The notes: a model not told the origin generated them from the letters alone. Shown: positions 1 through 13,006, counted from the first letter of the stretch. The stretch: 64,000 bases of DNA from Enoplolaimus lenunculus (GCA_030248215.1 JASANG010000109.1:1-64000), one strand, 5' to 3'. Made by a program: numbers and translations.

Positions 1-655
1 TTAATTCAATTGAACTGAATGTAAAAGTACTCGCAGTTTTGAATCAGAATGGTAAAAATTAAGCTAAATTTACCTTAATTCAATTGAACTGAATGTAAGA
101 GCAGTCGCAGTTTTGAATGAGAATGGTAAAAATTAATTCAAATTTACCTTAATTCAATTGAACTGAATGTAAAAGCACTCGCAGTTTTGAATCAGAATGG
201 TAAAAATTAAGCTAAATTTACCTTAATTCAATTGGACTGAATGTAAGAGCAGTCGCAGTTTTGAATGAGAATGGTAAAAATTAATTAAAATTTACCTTAA
301 TTCAATTGAACTGAATGTAAAAGCAATCGCAGTTTTGAATCAGAATGGTAAAAATTAAGCTAAATTTACCTTAATTCAATTGAACTGAATGTAAGAACAC
401 TCGCAGTTTTGAATCAGAATGGTAAAAATTAATTAAAATTTACCTTAATTCAATTGAACTGAATGTAAAAGCACTCGCAGTTTTGAATCAGAATGGTAAA
501 AATTAAGCTAAATTTACCTTAGTTCAATTGAACTGAATGTAAGAGCAGTCGCAGTTTTGAATGAGAATGGTAAAAGCTAAATTTACCTTAATTCAATTGA
601 ACTGAACACACGAGCACTCGCAGTTTGAATCAGAATGGCAAAAATTAAGTAAGCT
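1..655. repeat. 74-bp tandem satellite (about 9 copies, enters from left edge)
   Basis: Units start at 1, 75, 149, 223, 297, 371, 445 and 519 with TTAATTCAATTGAACTGAAT. Two unit types (AAGCACTCGC.. and GAGCAGTCGC..) mostly alternate, which suggests growth by dimers. The last unit decays near 600-655. The array probably continues outside the window. Confidence 0.95.
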
Positions 656-1061
656 GCCATTATTAGAAACTGTTTAAAAAGCTTCGCAGAATTAGCCACC
701 ACTGCAAATAGGTTGCAATGATTATTGCAAATTTGCGAAGCGATAGTCGATCATATTCTATAAAGTTATTTTCTAAAACAATTAGTATTCATGTAGTAAG
801 TTGATTAAGTTGATAATCCACTTTTCGAAAAATTGCACCAATAATACAAAGAAAAGCAGTAATCAGCATTGATTTTATTTTAAAATACTTAGAAAAAATA
901 TTGCTACACCGAAACTGTTGGAACCCTAACAAAGACTCGGTCTGGGCTAAGCAACGAACTTACAATTAAATGTCAGACTTAAATCCTTCTGAATTCTGAA
1001 GTCAACAAGGTACACCATCGCTTACGTAACCATTACACCATTGACTCTATTCAAAATATAG
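656..1061. other. Intergenic, nothing recognised
   Basis: AT-rich sequence with stops in every frame. No repeat shared with the rest of the window was noticed. Confidence 0.5.
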
Positions 1062-1268
1062 TCGCAAAAGGTGATGGTGTGTCAAATTGACTTTATCCGA
1101 AATAAGCTCACGGGACTACACAAACTGAGTCATTTTCGATTCCGAAATAGTCAAACATGTGTCTCAGTAAGTCGAAGTTCACTCTGGCGAAGTCGAATTT
1201 GACTCAGTTTATGTAGTCCCGTAGAGCCTATTTAATCGAGAATCAATTTGACTCACCGTTTTTTGCAG
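1062..1268. mobile_element. MITE family C, full palindromic copy
   Basis: The two halves are near-perfect inverted copies built from GAGTCAAATT and GGGACTACACAAACTGAGTC blocks, closing with TTTTTTGCAGT. The ends match those of nine other copies. Confidence 0.85.
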
Positions 1269-1441
1269 TATAGTATGCAGCGTAATATTTTCCACAGGTC
1301 TGCGAAAATTAAAAATTGCTATTTACAAAATGACTGCATTCTGTGCGCATCAGTTTCACTGTAATTCTACTCAAGTTCCAGATTTACACTTCATCGAAAT
1401 GTTGAAATCGGTTTTTTTCGCTGGAACCGGATAAAAGCAAC

Positions 1442-1603
1442 GTCTTTGGCAGGCCCGTAGCCAGCCCACTTTGCTAGAGGGAAGGGGCTAAAAATTTTAC
1501 AGCAGGGGCATTTAAAAATTTTCAATGACTTACAAGCAAGGTTCAGAATCTTCTCGGGGGACCCAAAATTTTTCCAGGCCTCCGCTTGGCTACGGCCTGG
1601 TCT
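1442..1603. mobile_element. MITE family F copy
   Basis: Begins GGCCCGTAGCCAGCCC and ends GGCTACGGCC, an inverted pair. The interior AAAATTTTcagnAGGGG and TTACAAGCAAGGTT is shared with copies at 28590 and 35455. Confidence 0.7.
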
Positions 1604-1605
1604 TT

Positions 1606-2025
1606 GGATGTTTTCGCTCTATACCTGAATATTCATAAATGAATGAACAAGAAAACTTTAGAGAAAATATTTTTACCATTGGCGTCTTGAAAATAGCGGG
1701 CATAAAGGGCTGTATTAAATGCATTGTATACGCATGTTTACAATTGAAACTTGATATTCTGTCCAACGATGCATCGAAATTTCTTGCACTGGCTCCAGGT
1801 AAATGTTCACAGCTAACACGCAGGATAATGCGTGAAAGCGCAAACGGCTACAGTTACAAGCATTGTTTATACAATTGTAACATCTTTGAATTTATACACG
1901 AATCGGTATAATACTGCCACTACAAAGCATTTTATTGCTCATAGACGGTATCTCGGCAATTCGTTGACCGACAATTTGTAATCCGACATTTTATCGACTC
2001 GACAGTTGTCGTCCATCATTGTGTT
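1606..2025. other. Intergenic, no convincing gene
   Basis: A 90-codon ATG frame on the plus strand (1639-1911) has no recognisable motif, splice signals or codon pattern, and is probably chance. Confidence 0.4.
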
Positions 2026-2027
2026 GG

Positions 2028-2830
2028 CCCATGTAACTTTAAGGAGCGTCCAGCAGGGTGCAACCGGAGGTGAAAAATAACGGAGCACACGGGTTTTCAG
2101 TGGCAAATCTGAAAAGTTTTGGTGATATATATTTAAGACAATTTTTCTAAAAATAACTGGAAAACGTTTATTTTCAGACTTTATTTCAAAACGTTTTTTG
2201 AAAACATTTCTGTTATAACAGAAATACTTTGCAAGTGCACCTTGCTAATCATATTTCTCAAATGTAAGAAATTTTTCTTAAATATCAGAAACGTTATTTT
2301 GAGTGCAGGAGCCGGAGGTCAACGAAACTTGCCGGAGCCGGAGGTGAAACGAAATTATGTAGTAAAAATGATGGTTAATTGGTTAATTTTAGCCAATATC
2401 TGCAATACGTTGTTAAGTTATTTGGTTTTGCGTTAATTTTCTTGAAAACTTCGGAAATTCTTTTCTGAAAATAGGGACCAAAGTAAAGCGAAACACACTA
2501 AACAGATAAATTTTGCTAAATTCTGCAAAATTTTTTACTACCGAAATTGCCAGAACCATCGACAAAAATTCTACCGGAACCGGAGGCAGATTTTCTGCCG
2601 GAGCCGGAGGCAGACCTCCGGTTGTACCCTGGTGTTCAGGTTTTTGGTGGATCTATAAAAGAGTAGGTTTAGATTCTAGATTACACGGTTTTGCTTAAGC
2701 TGAGGCTTTAAGCTTTAGGAACACATCTTTGCAACGCGTAGGCTTAGGCTTAGAAAAACGCTTGATCTACTGTTTACGCCCCTAACATTGGTCATTATGT
2801 TTATGCTTAAGGGCTAGGCTCATGATTACG
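2028..2830. mobile_element. MITE family B interrupted by a CCGGAG-rich L element
   Basis: The B left end (CATGTAACTTTAAGGAGCGT) stops at about 2050 and resumes at about 2632 with TTTTTGGTGGATCTATAAAA and the TTAGGC-like interior. The intervening 2050-2632 carries family L sequence, from GGTGCAACCGGAGG to GGTTGTACCCTGG, inverted ends of L. L therefore inserted into B. Confidence 0.7.
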
Positions 2831-3242
2831 CTCCGGACTATGCTTATGTTTATTCATAAGGTATATGTCCACTGTTGGGTGACAGGTTGTCGGTCGACGG
2901 ATTGTCGTTTCCCGTACGGAAACTCTAAGGTAGTTTAAAATTTTAGTTCGGTTCTCATGAAAACAACCCCTTGCGTTATTGTTCCATCAAGAAACGTTAC
3001 GCTGTCTACTAAACTAAAATATTACAGATAGCATAAACTTTTATCAAATCACATTCTCAGGTTAAACGTAATCAAAATGGGTATTGCCCAATGTCCGAAT
3101 AGGTACTTACGAAGTCCAGAGTCGATTAATTAACCCACTGTGATGGGGCAGTATTTCATTTCAAACTGGGAACAAGGTAAATTTCATGGGTTCTAGGAAA
3201 GTTTATATGAGGAATCAATGATTAAATGCCGGATATCACACT

Positions 3243-3352
3243 CTGTAAAAAAATGGTAAGTCAAATTGACTCTCTCCGAAATAGGCTTTTCCTACTACAC
3301 ACACTTTCAAAATTCGACTCCGCGAGTCAAATTCGATTCACTGAGCATACAA
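3243..3352. mobile_element. MITE family C, truncated
   Basis: Left half only: AAAAAATGGTAAGTCAAATT through AATAGGCTTTTCC, then a degenerate GAGTCAAATTCGA block. Confidence 0.7.
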
Positions 3353-4188
3353 AAATGAAAAATTGAGACCATTAAATTTATCAACTTTCTGTTACAGTTG
3401 AGCCAGAGCTAATGTGTCATCCACGTTATAATGCGCACGCTAATGTAAAAATTTGTCCAACCACCCGGTAGGGATCTGTGTACAAATCGAAGTTGCAACT
3501 AGCGTATAGGTACAATTCTGTGCGGTACATAGACACTATTAATTGTCCCGACACTGTCCGAAGGGAGTCGGGACAAACGGTAAAAAATCAAGTAAAATAA
3601 ATGTGAATATATGTGTTTGTGTTCTTATGTATGTTTGCGATGCTATATGAACACAGTGCAATATATCTTTACGTCCTCGTTAGGGACTACCGGACTTTAT
3701 AGAGGATCCGTAATAGTGTGTTAAAAAGACGTCGGGCCTTACTCGGACCCGGACATTTTTGCAGTAGCGCGCGCGGTATAACGTGGATGTTCCATAAGTT
3801 TTCTAAACAGATGGAGCGGAGCCAGAGATTCGGTTGTATGCACTATTGCACTCTGAAAGAACTATATATTGCACCTTAGATGTTCAACGCTTTATTATCC
3901 GCTTCAACTAAATTCAACGCGATACACTTTATTGTACATTATTTGCACATATCGGCAAGTTTACATAAATTTTGAGACAAACATATAAACAGTGGAGTCG
4001 TTAGATTCAGAATCACTCTAAAACACCAAATTGCCGGACGCTCTGCGATGAACTGCTCGACTGTTCAAAACTTACCAGTTAATGTAATAAAATACTTGTA
4101 CCCAAAAGATAAACCATACCACACTTGATTGCATGTGTATGCCTATATACACACCAATCCTTAAAAACAGAATATAAGTAACAATGCA
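3353..4188. other. Intergenic, nothing recognised
   Basis: No long ORF, RNA gene or shared repeat noticed on either strand. Confidence 0.4.
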
Positions 4189-4189
4189 A

Positions 4190-4316
4190 AAAATGGTGAG
4201 TCAAATTGACTCTTTCCAAAATAGGCTTTTCCGCAGAGTCGAATTTGACTCAATTTGTGATAGTTCGGAAAAGCCTATTTCGTAAACAGTCAATTTGACC
4301 CACCATTGTGTTTCAG
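4190..4316. mobile_element. MITE family C, internally deleted
   Basis: Both outer arms are present (AAAAAATGGTGAGTCAAATT at left, CACCATTGTGTTTCAGTG at right), but the centre is shortened to about 127 bp in total. Confidence 0.75.
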
Positions 4317-4558
4317 TGTATGATGAAAACAGAAAAAACTTCGCGATGCATACTATATGGAAACGAAACGAATTCAGCTATATTTGCTATATACTAATTT
4401 ATACTTCAGACATTGTTGGTATATAGTTTAACAAAAACATGCAAATATTAGTCTATAAAGAAAGATTAAAACCGGGTCCAATCTATAAAAACAAGGCCAT
4501 AACAGTCGCATGCATATTCCTAAGCCTATGCGTGAGGATAAGAGCCTATAGATTATTC

Positions 4559-4700
4559 GGCCCGTGTTACTTTAACGGGGCGCCCAGGTTTCTGGTGGGT
4601 TTATAAAACAGTAGGTTTAGATTCTAGATTACATTTCTGGCTTAGGCTTAGGAACACATTCTTGCAACGCTTAGGCTTACAAATACCGCGTAAAACGTAA
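4559..4700. mobile_element. MITE family B, truncated; family A scrap just before it
   Basis: Starts GGCCCGTGTTACTTTAACGG, runs through GTAGGTTTAGATTCTAGATT into TTAGGC repeats, and lacks the right terminus. The preceding 4485-4558 resembles the TTCCTAAGCCTA interior of family A. Confidence 0.6.
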
Positions 4701-5823
4701 GTCCGTGTACGTAAGTAGGGAAATTTTGAGTATGCAAAATGCAACAGATGGGAACTGCAGTGAATCTATATAGTATAGTGGCTGGTGAATGTTCAAATAT
4801 CATCATTTCTACAATTTACACATCGTTTTCTATTAATGTCATGGCATAATTTTTTGTGTGATACAAAATCAGTCTGTTTTGCAGATATGTGATTGTTGTC
4901 ATATGTATATTTGTACCAAATAAATGAATACGTTTACCATATTTGCGTTGTTTTTTCAATCTTATAGTATTTATGTTTTTAGAGCGAAATAGGACATTCA
5001 ACATTCGTGATTTAGGATTTTTTAAAATATTTCGGTATTATGTCCAAAAATTTCTGAGACTCTCAAAAAGTCTCAAGTTTCAGGCTCAAAGAATTCGAGA
5101 CTGTCTCAGTCTCAGTCTTAACTTTCTCACTGAGACTCGCATCCCGGTCCATTTATATCAAAATGGTCCTAAAATAACAGAATTTGCGGTATTTGTATAA
5201 CAGAAACAGACACTGATGTTACCGGACACAAATATCTCCGTCTACACCGTGCTACATACAATAAAACGGCAGAGTGAAAATAGAGTGATATGAGAAAATA
5301 TAGATTAAAAATTTTACAAAAACAAAATAATAATAATAATAATAATGCATATAAATAGCGTTTGGCGTCGATGCAATATATACAGTATACCGCAAAGAGC
5401 GTGATATAATAAATTTCAGGGCTTTTCCGGAATGTCACGGGTTTTATTGTTGTGGCCACTCAACACCACACTCAGCAATTATAACATAGATGAGCTCTAC
5501 GCAGAGTCGTCCACGAAAATACACGTGGCATTTATGTTTCAGTTGCGTGCTTCCAGCTAGTTCTGTCATGTGGAACAAAAAGTCACTGCGAAATACTGTG
5601 CTTTTCCACGGAAAAACAACGGCTTTACCTCCCAACGAAAAATATTCGACTAAGTTATCGGAGCAGCCACCATTGTTAGATGCACCGGATATCTGATAAC
5701 ACCTTGGAACACGCTCTTTTAATGCTTAAGAGGACTAACGTGTCATATTTAATTTGTAAAGTTATTTATACAAGCTTTATTTTGCTGCGAGCGCAAAAAG
5801 CCTTCGGCAAATGCAAAAATCAG
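4701..5823. other. Intergenic; possible short ORFs, none assigned
   Basis: Holds a GAGACT/GTCTCA-rich patch (5055-5150) and an (AAT)n run at about 5325. At 5444-5696 frames of 60-68 codons are open on both strands in a slightly G+C-richer segment. None has a recognisable motif. Confidence 0.35.
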
Positions 5824-5972
5824 GGCCATAACGTATATTCATAAACCTAATCGATAAGCGTATACTCCAGACTAAGCCTACGCCTAAGCATGAAATTAGT
5901 CTAAAGCTGAAAGCTTGCTCCATTACAGTCCCACGGGAAAACGATCCGCCTCTGATCTATTCAAGGGCCTAC
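5824..5972. mobile_element. MITE family A, degenerate copy
   Basis: GGCCATAACGTATATTCATA at left, AAATTAGTCTAAAGCT in the interior and GATCTATTCAAGGGCC at right follow the family order with many substitutions. Confidence 0.5.
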
Positions 5973-6476
5973 CCTTCAAACGCACGTAAGTAGGATCCGG
6001 GCCTGCAGCAGTTCTTCAAAACATGGAGGGTATGGTGGTACGCAGCGAATAAGGGGACGCAATGTATAATGGCGGAAAACACCTTGCAAGCGAGCAGGCG
6101 AATTTAACGTTTGTAATTTGTAACATAGAGACCTTACCTTTTTTCTATAATTTACTTATGTTTTGATGCGAATCCAAATTGTTTTTTTACTTTATCGAAT
6201 GGGCATCTCGATGTGGCGGAGTTTGTTGAAAGTTGAAGCAACAGACAAACAGACAAGTCTCTATAATTGAAATTGTTCACGATTCAATATCTACAAATAT
6301 ATTATAACAAACAAAACTCCGATTGTAAACACACCACTGATAATGCGGCGTCAAATAGAAACATAAAATAGAACATACGTAGCAAAAGAAACGAATAATA
6401 AACAATTCGTGGTATCTGAATAAAATCCCACCAAATTACCTATTTTTGTTAAAACTATAAAAATATAATATATATG

Positions 6477-6727
6477 TCATAGGCCAACCTGCTATTCAGT
6501 CCAATTACCTATTGACGTAGGCCAATCTGCTATTTTGCGTGATAGCAGTTTCTCCTAGGCTAAACTGCTATTACGCTTATAGACCAATCAGATTTGATTA
6601 TTTGGACACACGCAACACTGTTAACCAATCAGCGTTAGTTTTACATCACTGCTGTTTTGCTAGCAGATTGGCCTAGGGCGATTAATCGATTAATAATTGG
6701 CCTGAATAGCAGACTGGCCTACAACAT
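6477..6727. mobile_element. MITE family G, copy 1
   Basis: TATGTCATAGGCCAACCTGC at left and the inverted GCAGACTGGCCTACAACATA at right. The interior has CTAAACTGCTAT and AGATTTGATTATTTGGAC, shared with 50908-51190. Confidence 0.75.
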
Positions 6728-7738
6728 ATATACCAATCCCAACAAAAACTGAAACACAGAACATTCAAGTCACTAATCCGCTATTCTATATGCGGCTACC
6801 CCATCACGCAATTTTTCACTAAACTGGATTTCACTAGAGCATATTTAGTAAATTCAACTCTCAGTGACAAATCCTGATAATTGAATTAGAAATCTGGGCC
6901 ACAGCGATTTTCCCAAATGTTGTAATTTTGCAAATTTTGTACGCTTTCTGCATCATGTAAAATTAAAAAAACGACGCCTAAAATGTTAGCTAATCTCTAA
7001 ATCAAAACAGTATATATACTCGTTACACTCCAGCGGTGTAATTGATTTTATTGTCAAAAAGCTGCATAAACTCACTAATCTCATTAAATTTTAAAACTGT
7101 GATTCGATTATTTTACCATTCCATAACACAATAATAAGAGACTGAGTCATATGTACTACGTATTAACTGAATTCGTCGTTTTAAGCAAGTAGTGTTCATA
7201 ACAAAAGCGCACATAGAAACCGAAAACAAGTTAGTCTCTAAAATCCGTATACGCATACGTAAATGTATTGCGTTTATCAAAAGCCGAAGATAAAATTTTG
7301 TAAGCATCCAGATTAAGTTAATGTGAAAATTGTTAATTTTTTCAACTGGCGCCAGAGTGTGCTAAACGCTTGTCAAGATTTTTAACCTGCTGTGAAAAAA
7401 TCCGAAAATTTTTTATGCCCTAAAACAAAAGTTAAATGAAAGGTAACATTTAATAATTTGTTCAACAATCATTTTCATGAAAAATTAGTATTAGTAGCAC
7501 ATATTTAATTTAATGCCGTACCTATGGATCTTCAAATAGCATTCTGCTGCGAAAAACTAAAAACGTCGCTCAAAAAACATACAAACTACTGTACACTGCT
7601 TAAAACTAACCAAACTGGCAGGATGGTGTATATACATACATATATCATAAAACAATTTTAATGTCATAACATATATACGCCTCCTTCAAGTCAATATCGT
7701 GTCAACCTCAACGATACAAATTCTTACCTACCACCTGC
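6728..7738. other. Region 3' of TFDP, nothing recognised
   Basis: AT-rich. It includes the likely TFDP 3' untranslated region; no clear AATAAA was noticed on the minus strand close to the stop. Confidence 0.35.
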
Positions 7739-10700
7739 TCATTTCTGACCAACTTTTCCAGCATTTCTTCGCGTTCTGGTTCCGTCAAATTTATGTTTCA
7801 CGGGAGATTGCACTTTTGTCGTACTGCGTCCGCCTCTGACCGGTTCGCGAGACCTTTCCAATTTATGTTGTTTTGTTGGTTCAGCGCCTGCGCTACGAGT
7901 AACACGTTTCCCTCTGCCTTGATCTTCAATGTCAGCATTACTCAAAGAACTACTCTTGTCTTTTTCCTCCCTATCGCAATCCTTTGTTTGCCCGTGACGG
8001 CGTCCCACCGTTTCCAGCGTGCCCAACTGTCCAGCATCCGTCCCAATGCCGCTATCTAGTTTGTCACTGAGCTCAATTGCCATTCTATTACAGCTTTCCA
8101 ACGCTACACCTGCTTGATCTTGTCCACCGACCTCCATTACATGTACCTCATTTATACTAGTGTCCTTTTTCCCTTCCGGACGATCTTTAGCAGTCTTAGA
8201 TCCCAGCCCACTGTTATCAGCAATACTTCGTGTACGTTTCCTTGGCGACATTCTAGGCACCATATCAGCACTTTCAGAGCATGAGGTTCGTTCTGAAATT
8301 CTTCGCCGTTCAGTCGAATTAACAACAACCGCCACAGGTTTTGCACTTGGTTCCACACTGTCTTGCTCTCTCACAATGAAGTCGTTCTCAACATTTGTAG
8401 TTTTCGCTGTTAATTCTTCTTGAGTCTCGCAGCGCTTCATACCTCCCACACTGGTTCTTTCCTGGAATTACAACCACAAAGCAAAATGTCCTAGCTACCT
8501 GCTTTGAACGAATTTTTAGTTAGGCAACTAACTGCTCTGCACGAACCTACGGTCTGGGTAAAAACTCAAACTAAAAATACCCGTACCTGGCACACTGGTT
8601 CTTGCCTGTAATTGCAAGCACAACGCAAATTTACCTAATAGCTGCTTTGAAGTTGTTTTTAGTTAGCTAACTGCTCTGCCTGGACGTCCAATCTCGATTA
8701 AAGACCCAGACTATGAAACCGAGATTCCATATCTGCTGCTTTCGATTTGAAAGCGCATGACCTATGCTATCTGAGTGTATTGCTAGATCCAAATTTTAAA
8801 ATCGATGATGTACTAAAATATTATTAAAGAAATTACATGTGTTGTATAAGTCACGGCTACCAAACTGCCCTCAATTGTTCCGGTGGATTCTGCTTGCGCC
8901 AAATCTTCGCAAGTCGCCGCTGGCGTTAGTTCTGTCAAACTGTGTTTACTTGTGATCGGTACACCTTCTACAACACCACTTGGTGCCACTTTTTTCTGAT
9001 CAACAGAAACAGCCGCAGCAACCACTGAGATCTGCGCTGTTCTAAAAACACACAAAAACAGACAATAATATTACGCTATTCTAAAAACACACAACAAATA
9101 GACAATTGTAGGAATGATCGTTTGAACTTGTCACTTATCGAAATTATTCAAGTTACATTAAGCTTTGGAACCAGTGAATAATAAACATGTTCGAAATTCT
9201 ACACGGTTGTCGTATTCCGTTTCAAGTATTTACTGTGCCAATTTTCAGATTAGGAATCGCAGAAGTCCGTCAGTTCGATAGCCTATAGCTAACTTGCGAT
9301 AGGTGCTATACGCGTTTGAGAATATGGACCACGGTCACCTAGGATACAACATGCGGGCATAAAAATACCGAAGCTTTTTGTTTCATTTTAGTGTCATATA
9401 TTAAGTCCACCTTTCAACAATTAAAAATTTATCGATATATACCGTCGAAAACACGCTACATACATAATATGTTACAATGACCATTTTAATTAACATACAG
9501 CTTACGTTGCTGTTTGCTTTAGAGGTCGGTACACAGAAACAGCAGTTGCTTGCTTTACAACACTTCTAATTGCAGAAATATTTAATTTGCCATCTGCGAT
9601 TTCTAAAAGCAAAACTCCGTATATATAACAATGTTCATTATATTAAGATCGCTATTGAATAACTGCGTCAGCATAACCATAGTTTTGCTCAATTTCACCA
9701 ATTTGTACAATTTGATTTCAAGCACAGAACGTGTGCTTTGAAAAAACGTGAGTATACATATGCAGTTAGTTTACCCATCAGCTGACTTAACAATATAAAT
9801 TTCTCGTCTCAGCTCAATAAAACGCAACTCATTTTTAATACTTACTGTCAATATACGGTTGAAGAGCAGGTGGTATGTACTGCTTAATGGTAGAAATATC
9901 ATCCGCCACAACATTACTCGTATCCAAGCCGTACGATAGTCCCATACGTTTGAGAACTTCCAAATCGTCGTGAATTTCAAACGGTTGATTAAAACTGAAC
10001 ATGTATTCAGTTCTGAAATACTCAAGCAGTACTGCTTAGTGAAAGCAACGTTGCCACTCTGCAAAAACCAAAACATAAATTGACGATCAGTCTTACACTA
10101 CGATCAAGAAAAAATCGTAAGCGAAATCATCGCTAATTTCAATGACAGTCCTGTCAAACCTTTACATCAGATATCATGATTTGGCCATAACATTTGAACT
10201 TCCAAACCATTGAATGGTTAGATAACAAATTCTGTACAATTTTATTTTTGGATTTTCTTTACTTTTGTGCAGGAAGTATTGAGGCTCGCAAATCCGTCAC
10301 TCCATGTGTTTGAGAATCTACAGCTAACTCGTGCTAGGTGCAACAGAATATACAGTCGAGAATAAAGCTCCCAAATCCAAATCACGCAACCACACCTTTA
10401 CCATAGAGACATGCTACAAAACAAACATGCCTATGCCTATGTTCACACGCCATTTCCATCTCAATCACAACTTTGCAACCACAATACAGCATGCCAACTA
10501 AGAGGCTCACAGATTCCGCACTTCAAGTGTTTAAAAACTTATCACACTAACTCGCGATATGTGCTGCATACAGTTGAGAATACGTCTACTAATTCTAAAA
10601 CACAAATCATAAATTTTTAAACATTGTAGAGTACAACCAACTCTACGTATATGTTTACAGCACATCCACATTTCGACCACAATTTCAGAAATTTACTTTG

Positions 10701-13006
10701 TCGGAGTCACACTACAGTCTATGCATGTATCACGAGCAGTTCGAACTACGACGAACGGTAAATACAGTAAACATTTTTTCAATGGAGGACCATCGGCAGT
10801 TTCTCGCCGCTTATTTCGATCCACAAGGCTTTTGAACGCGACTTGCTGAAACCAACCATAAAATAATATGACCATATTCAAGAATTACACTCATACTACA
10901 AGTAGATTATTAGATTAAATAATTTCAATTACTATATATTTCCAAACGTCTCAACAGTTTCTAAACATAACCACACATGTCGTAAGAAAATGACTTTAGG
11001 TTAACGTATTTTCACTCAACTGCTTTGTTAGCCATAAACAAACGTTAAACACAATCAACAATATTGTTTACTGAAACCTACTTGCACAATAAATTCTTGC
11101 AATTTGTCTAGTTTTTGGCGGATTCGCTTTGTTCGTGCCGCTTTTTCTTCCTATAAAACAGATTAAACTTTGAAATCTGAGTACCAACTTTTGCAGAGGT
11201 GTTTACCGGATGCGTATTCAACCCCTTAATCTTTGGGAAGCCCGAGTAAGACAGCCGCCGGCTGACACGCGCCGGGCATATATGTATGTATTGCATAAAC
11301 AATTCACACGTTATACATCATGTGTAGTATGTGAGTGTGTCTGTATCTTTTCTTAGAAGTGAAAAGGTTAATACAATATAGCTGATGATTTCTTACAACA
11401 TTAAATACAGATCTATAAACAGATACACTCTTTTTTATTGTCATTTGAAGCTATATGCCTTTAGATATTAGATTTCTGCGACCCATGCCAAAACTAACAT
11501 TGTATACCTCAAGCATTTTGATCTCTTTCTCGGCTGTCGTCGGCAGTCCAACCCAACGAATCTCTTTACGCTCTTTGGTGATTATTCCCATCGCCATGAG
11601 TACATTGATTGCGTCGTAAACACGCCGGCGAATGTTTTTCTGATCAAAATTACGTTGATCCTAAAACAAAACATGTTATGAAACTGGATCCGCTTTTTCT
11701 ATCAACAAATATAATGGTTCAACTTAAATTTGTTGTATAAAAATTTGATTGCAGTTGCGCTTCCAACCGTAATTCAAAACTATAGTGTTGTTTTTGATCC
11801 CGGACAAATCGAATACACTGGAGACTTTTTTAACATTGCGTAAACATTACAGATGCGGATGACCGTAATTTTTTAAATGACGCCTTAAATGTTTTAAACG
11901 CGAAAACGCAACTATTTGTGAATAAAATCAAAGCATTTTGGGTTTCCTTTGAAAAATAGAATTTTAGGTAACAGAAGAGGTCATTCTGTTTCTCATATCG
12001 CTGTATAACCGGGTAGCGATGCTCCACAATCATTCGCTGTCTGTGTTGGTAGGCGAAATGCGCAAGAACTTCCGGGCCAAAGCTGCGATCTACGGAAAAT
12101 TTTGGTGATTGTTTATAGCTTTTTCACCTCTTTGGTCTCGGTTTGCAAACTACCGAGACTGAAAAAAGCGAGACCTAGACCAGTCAAATCCCGAGATTTG
12201 ACGAAACCGGCCATAGTAGCAGTACATGCAGGAAATACAAATTATGTACGTGTTTTACAATGGAAATGCTGTCGTAACGTACATACCATGGTTATCCTCG
12301 CACCACTTCGATCGAGATTTTCAAAATATTCAAGCACCAACTGGTCAGCTACTTCATTGTAAGTCGTAATTGATTTAATTCGACATTTTTCCATCACCTT
12401 CGTACTAAACTGTCGTAATCCTTTGCTGTATTGAGGAGGCACACGCGGCCGTCTGAAACAATTTCACAAGTTAAAGCTAAGGACCACAGACTGTCAATAC
12501 CACCGTTAAAGGTAAGTCTTTGCTGTCAGACAGTTAATTTTCTCTAACAGTTGTTTGAAAGTCTTAAAATGTCGCACATTTTTAATCTCATCAACGATGT
12601 TTCTTAAACAGTTGCACATGAATTAAAAATTACAACAACACTTACGAACGAGACATTCCAGTTGGTCCATGGTACGAGTACGGATAATTAGCGTGAAATC
12701 CTTGAGCATACTGGTCAACATAATTTGCTGACGCGTAATAATTGTGAGTCACAGGGTGATGATGAGGGGGAAGTGACACATTGACAACGGTTTTTTGCTG
12801 ACCGTCGATTGCTAAGTGCTGGGCAGTTAACGAAACGGCGGCTGCGAAATTCGGTAGTTCAGGCGCGATGGAGTCCTTAAAATAGTTGTCTAGTTGTAAA
12901 CTTTAAAGCAGTGAGAAATCAAGTTTTCAAAATGAACAGTTTGCTAGCTTTAAAAGCAACAACAGCGTAAGTACTTAGAATTTAAACTTTTGGCAAACGT
13001 AGACAT
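7739..13006 (-). CDS. TFDP: Transcription factor Dp (E2F dimerisation partner)
   Basis: Dp proteins pair with E2F in the nucleus to control cell-cycle genes. Nine exons join in phase, listed 5' to 3': 12975-13006, 12646-12900, 12287-12452, 11508-11660, 11082-11150, 10697-10845, 9846-10012, 8861-9036, 7739-8461. They give about 629 codons. Visible: winged-helix DNA-binding region with [14 protein letters not shown] (about 106-119), [16 protein letters not shown] and [15 protein letters not shown] (RRVYD contact motif, about 161-175); then the Dp dimerisation region with [13 protein letters not shown] and [14 protein letters not shown]. Residues 1-95 are Q/H/Y-rich and low in similarity. The C-terminal 300 residues form a long basic/acidic tail ([15 protein letters not shown]) unlike the short acidic tail of vertebrate Dp (human TFDP1 is about 410 aa). 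The first exon and ATG are the weakest part; exon 2 could instead begin at 12875. Core identification is firm. Confidence 0.93.
8441..8690. repeat. Local duplication of the last TFDP exon's 3' splice site
   Basis: 8441-8550 and 8585-8690 are diverged copies of one segment. On the minus strand both contain an acceptor (ATTCCAG and ATTACAG) followed by AAGAACCAGTGTG. The copy at 8585 ends in CCAG|GTACGG, so it could act as a 19-nt exon, but that would shift the frame. Confidence 0.75.
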
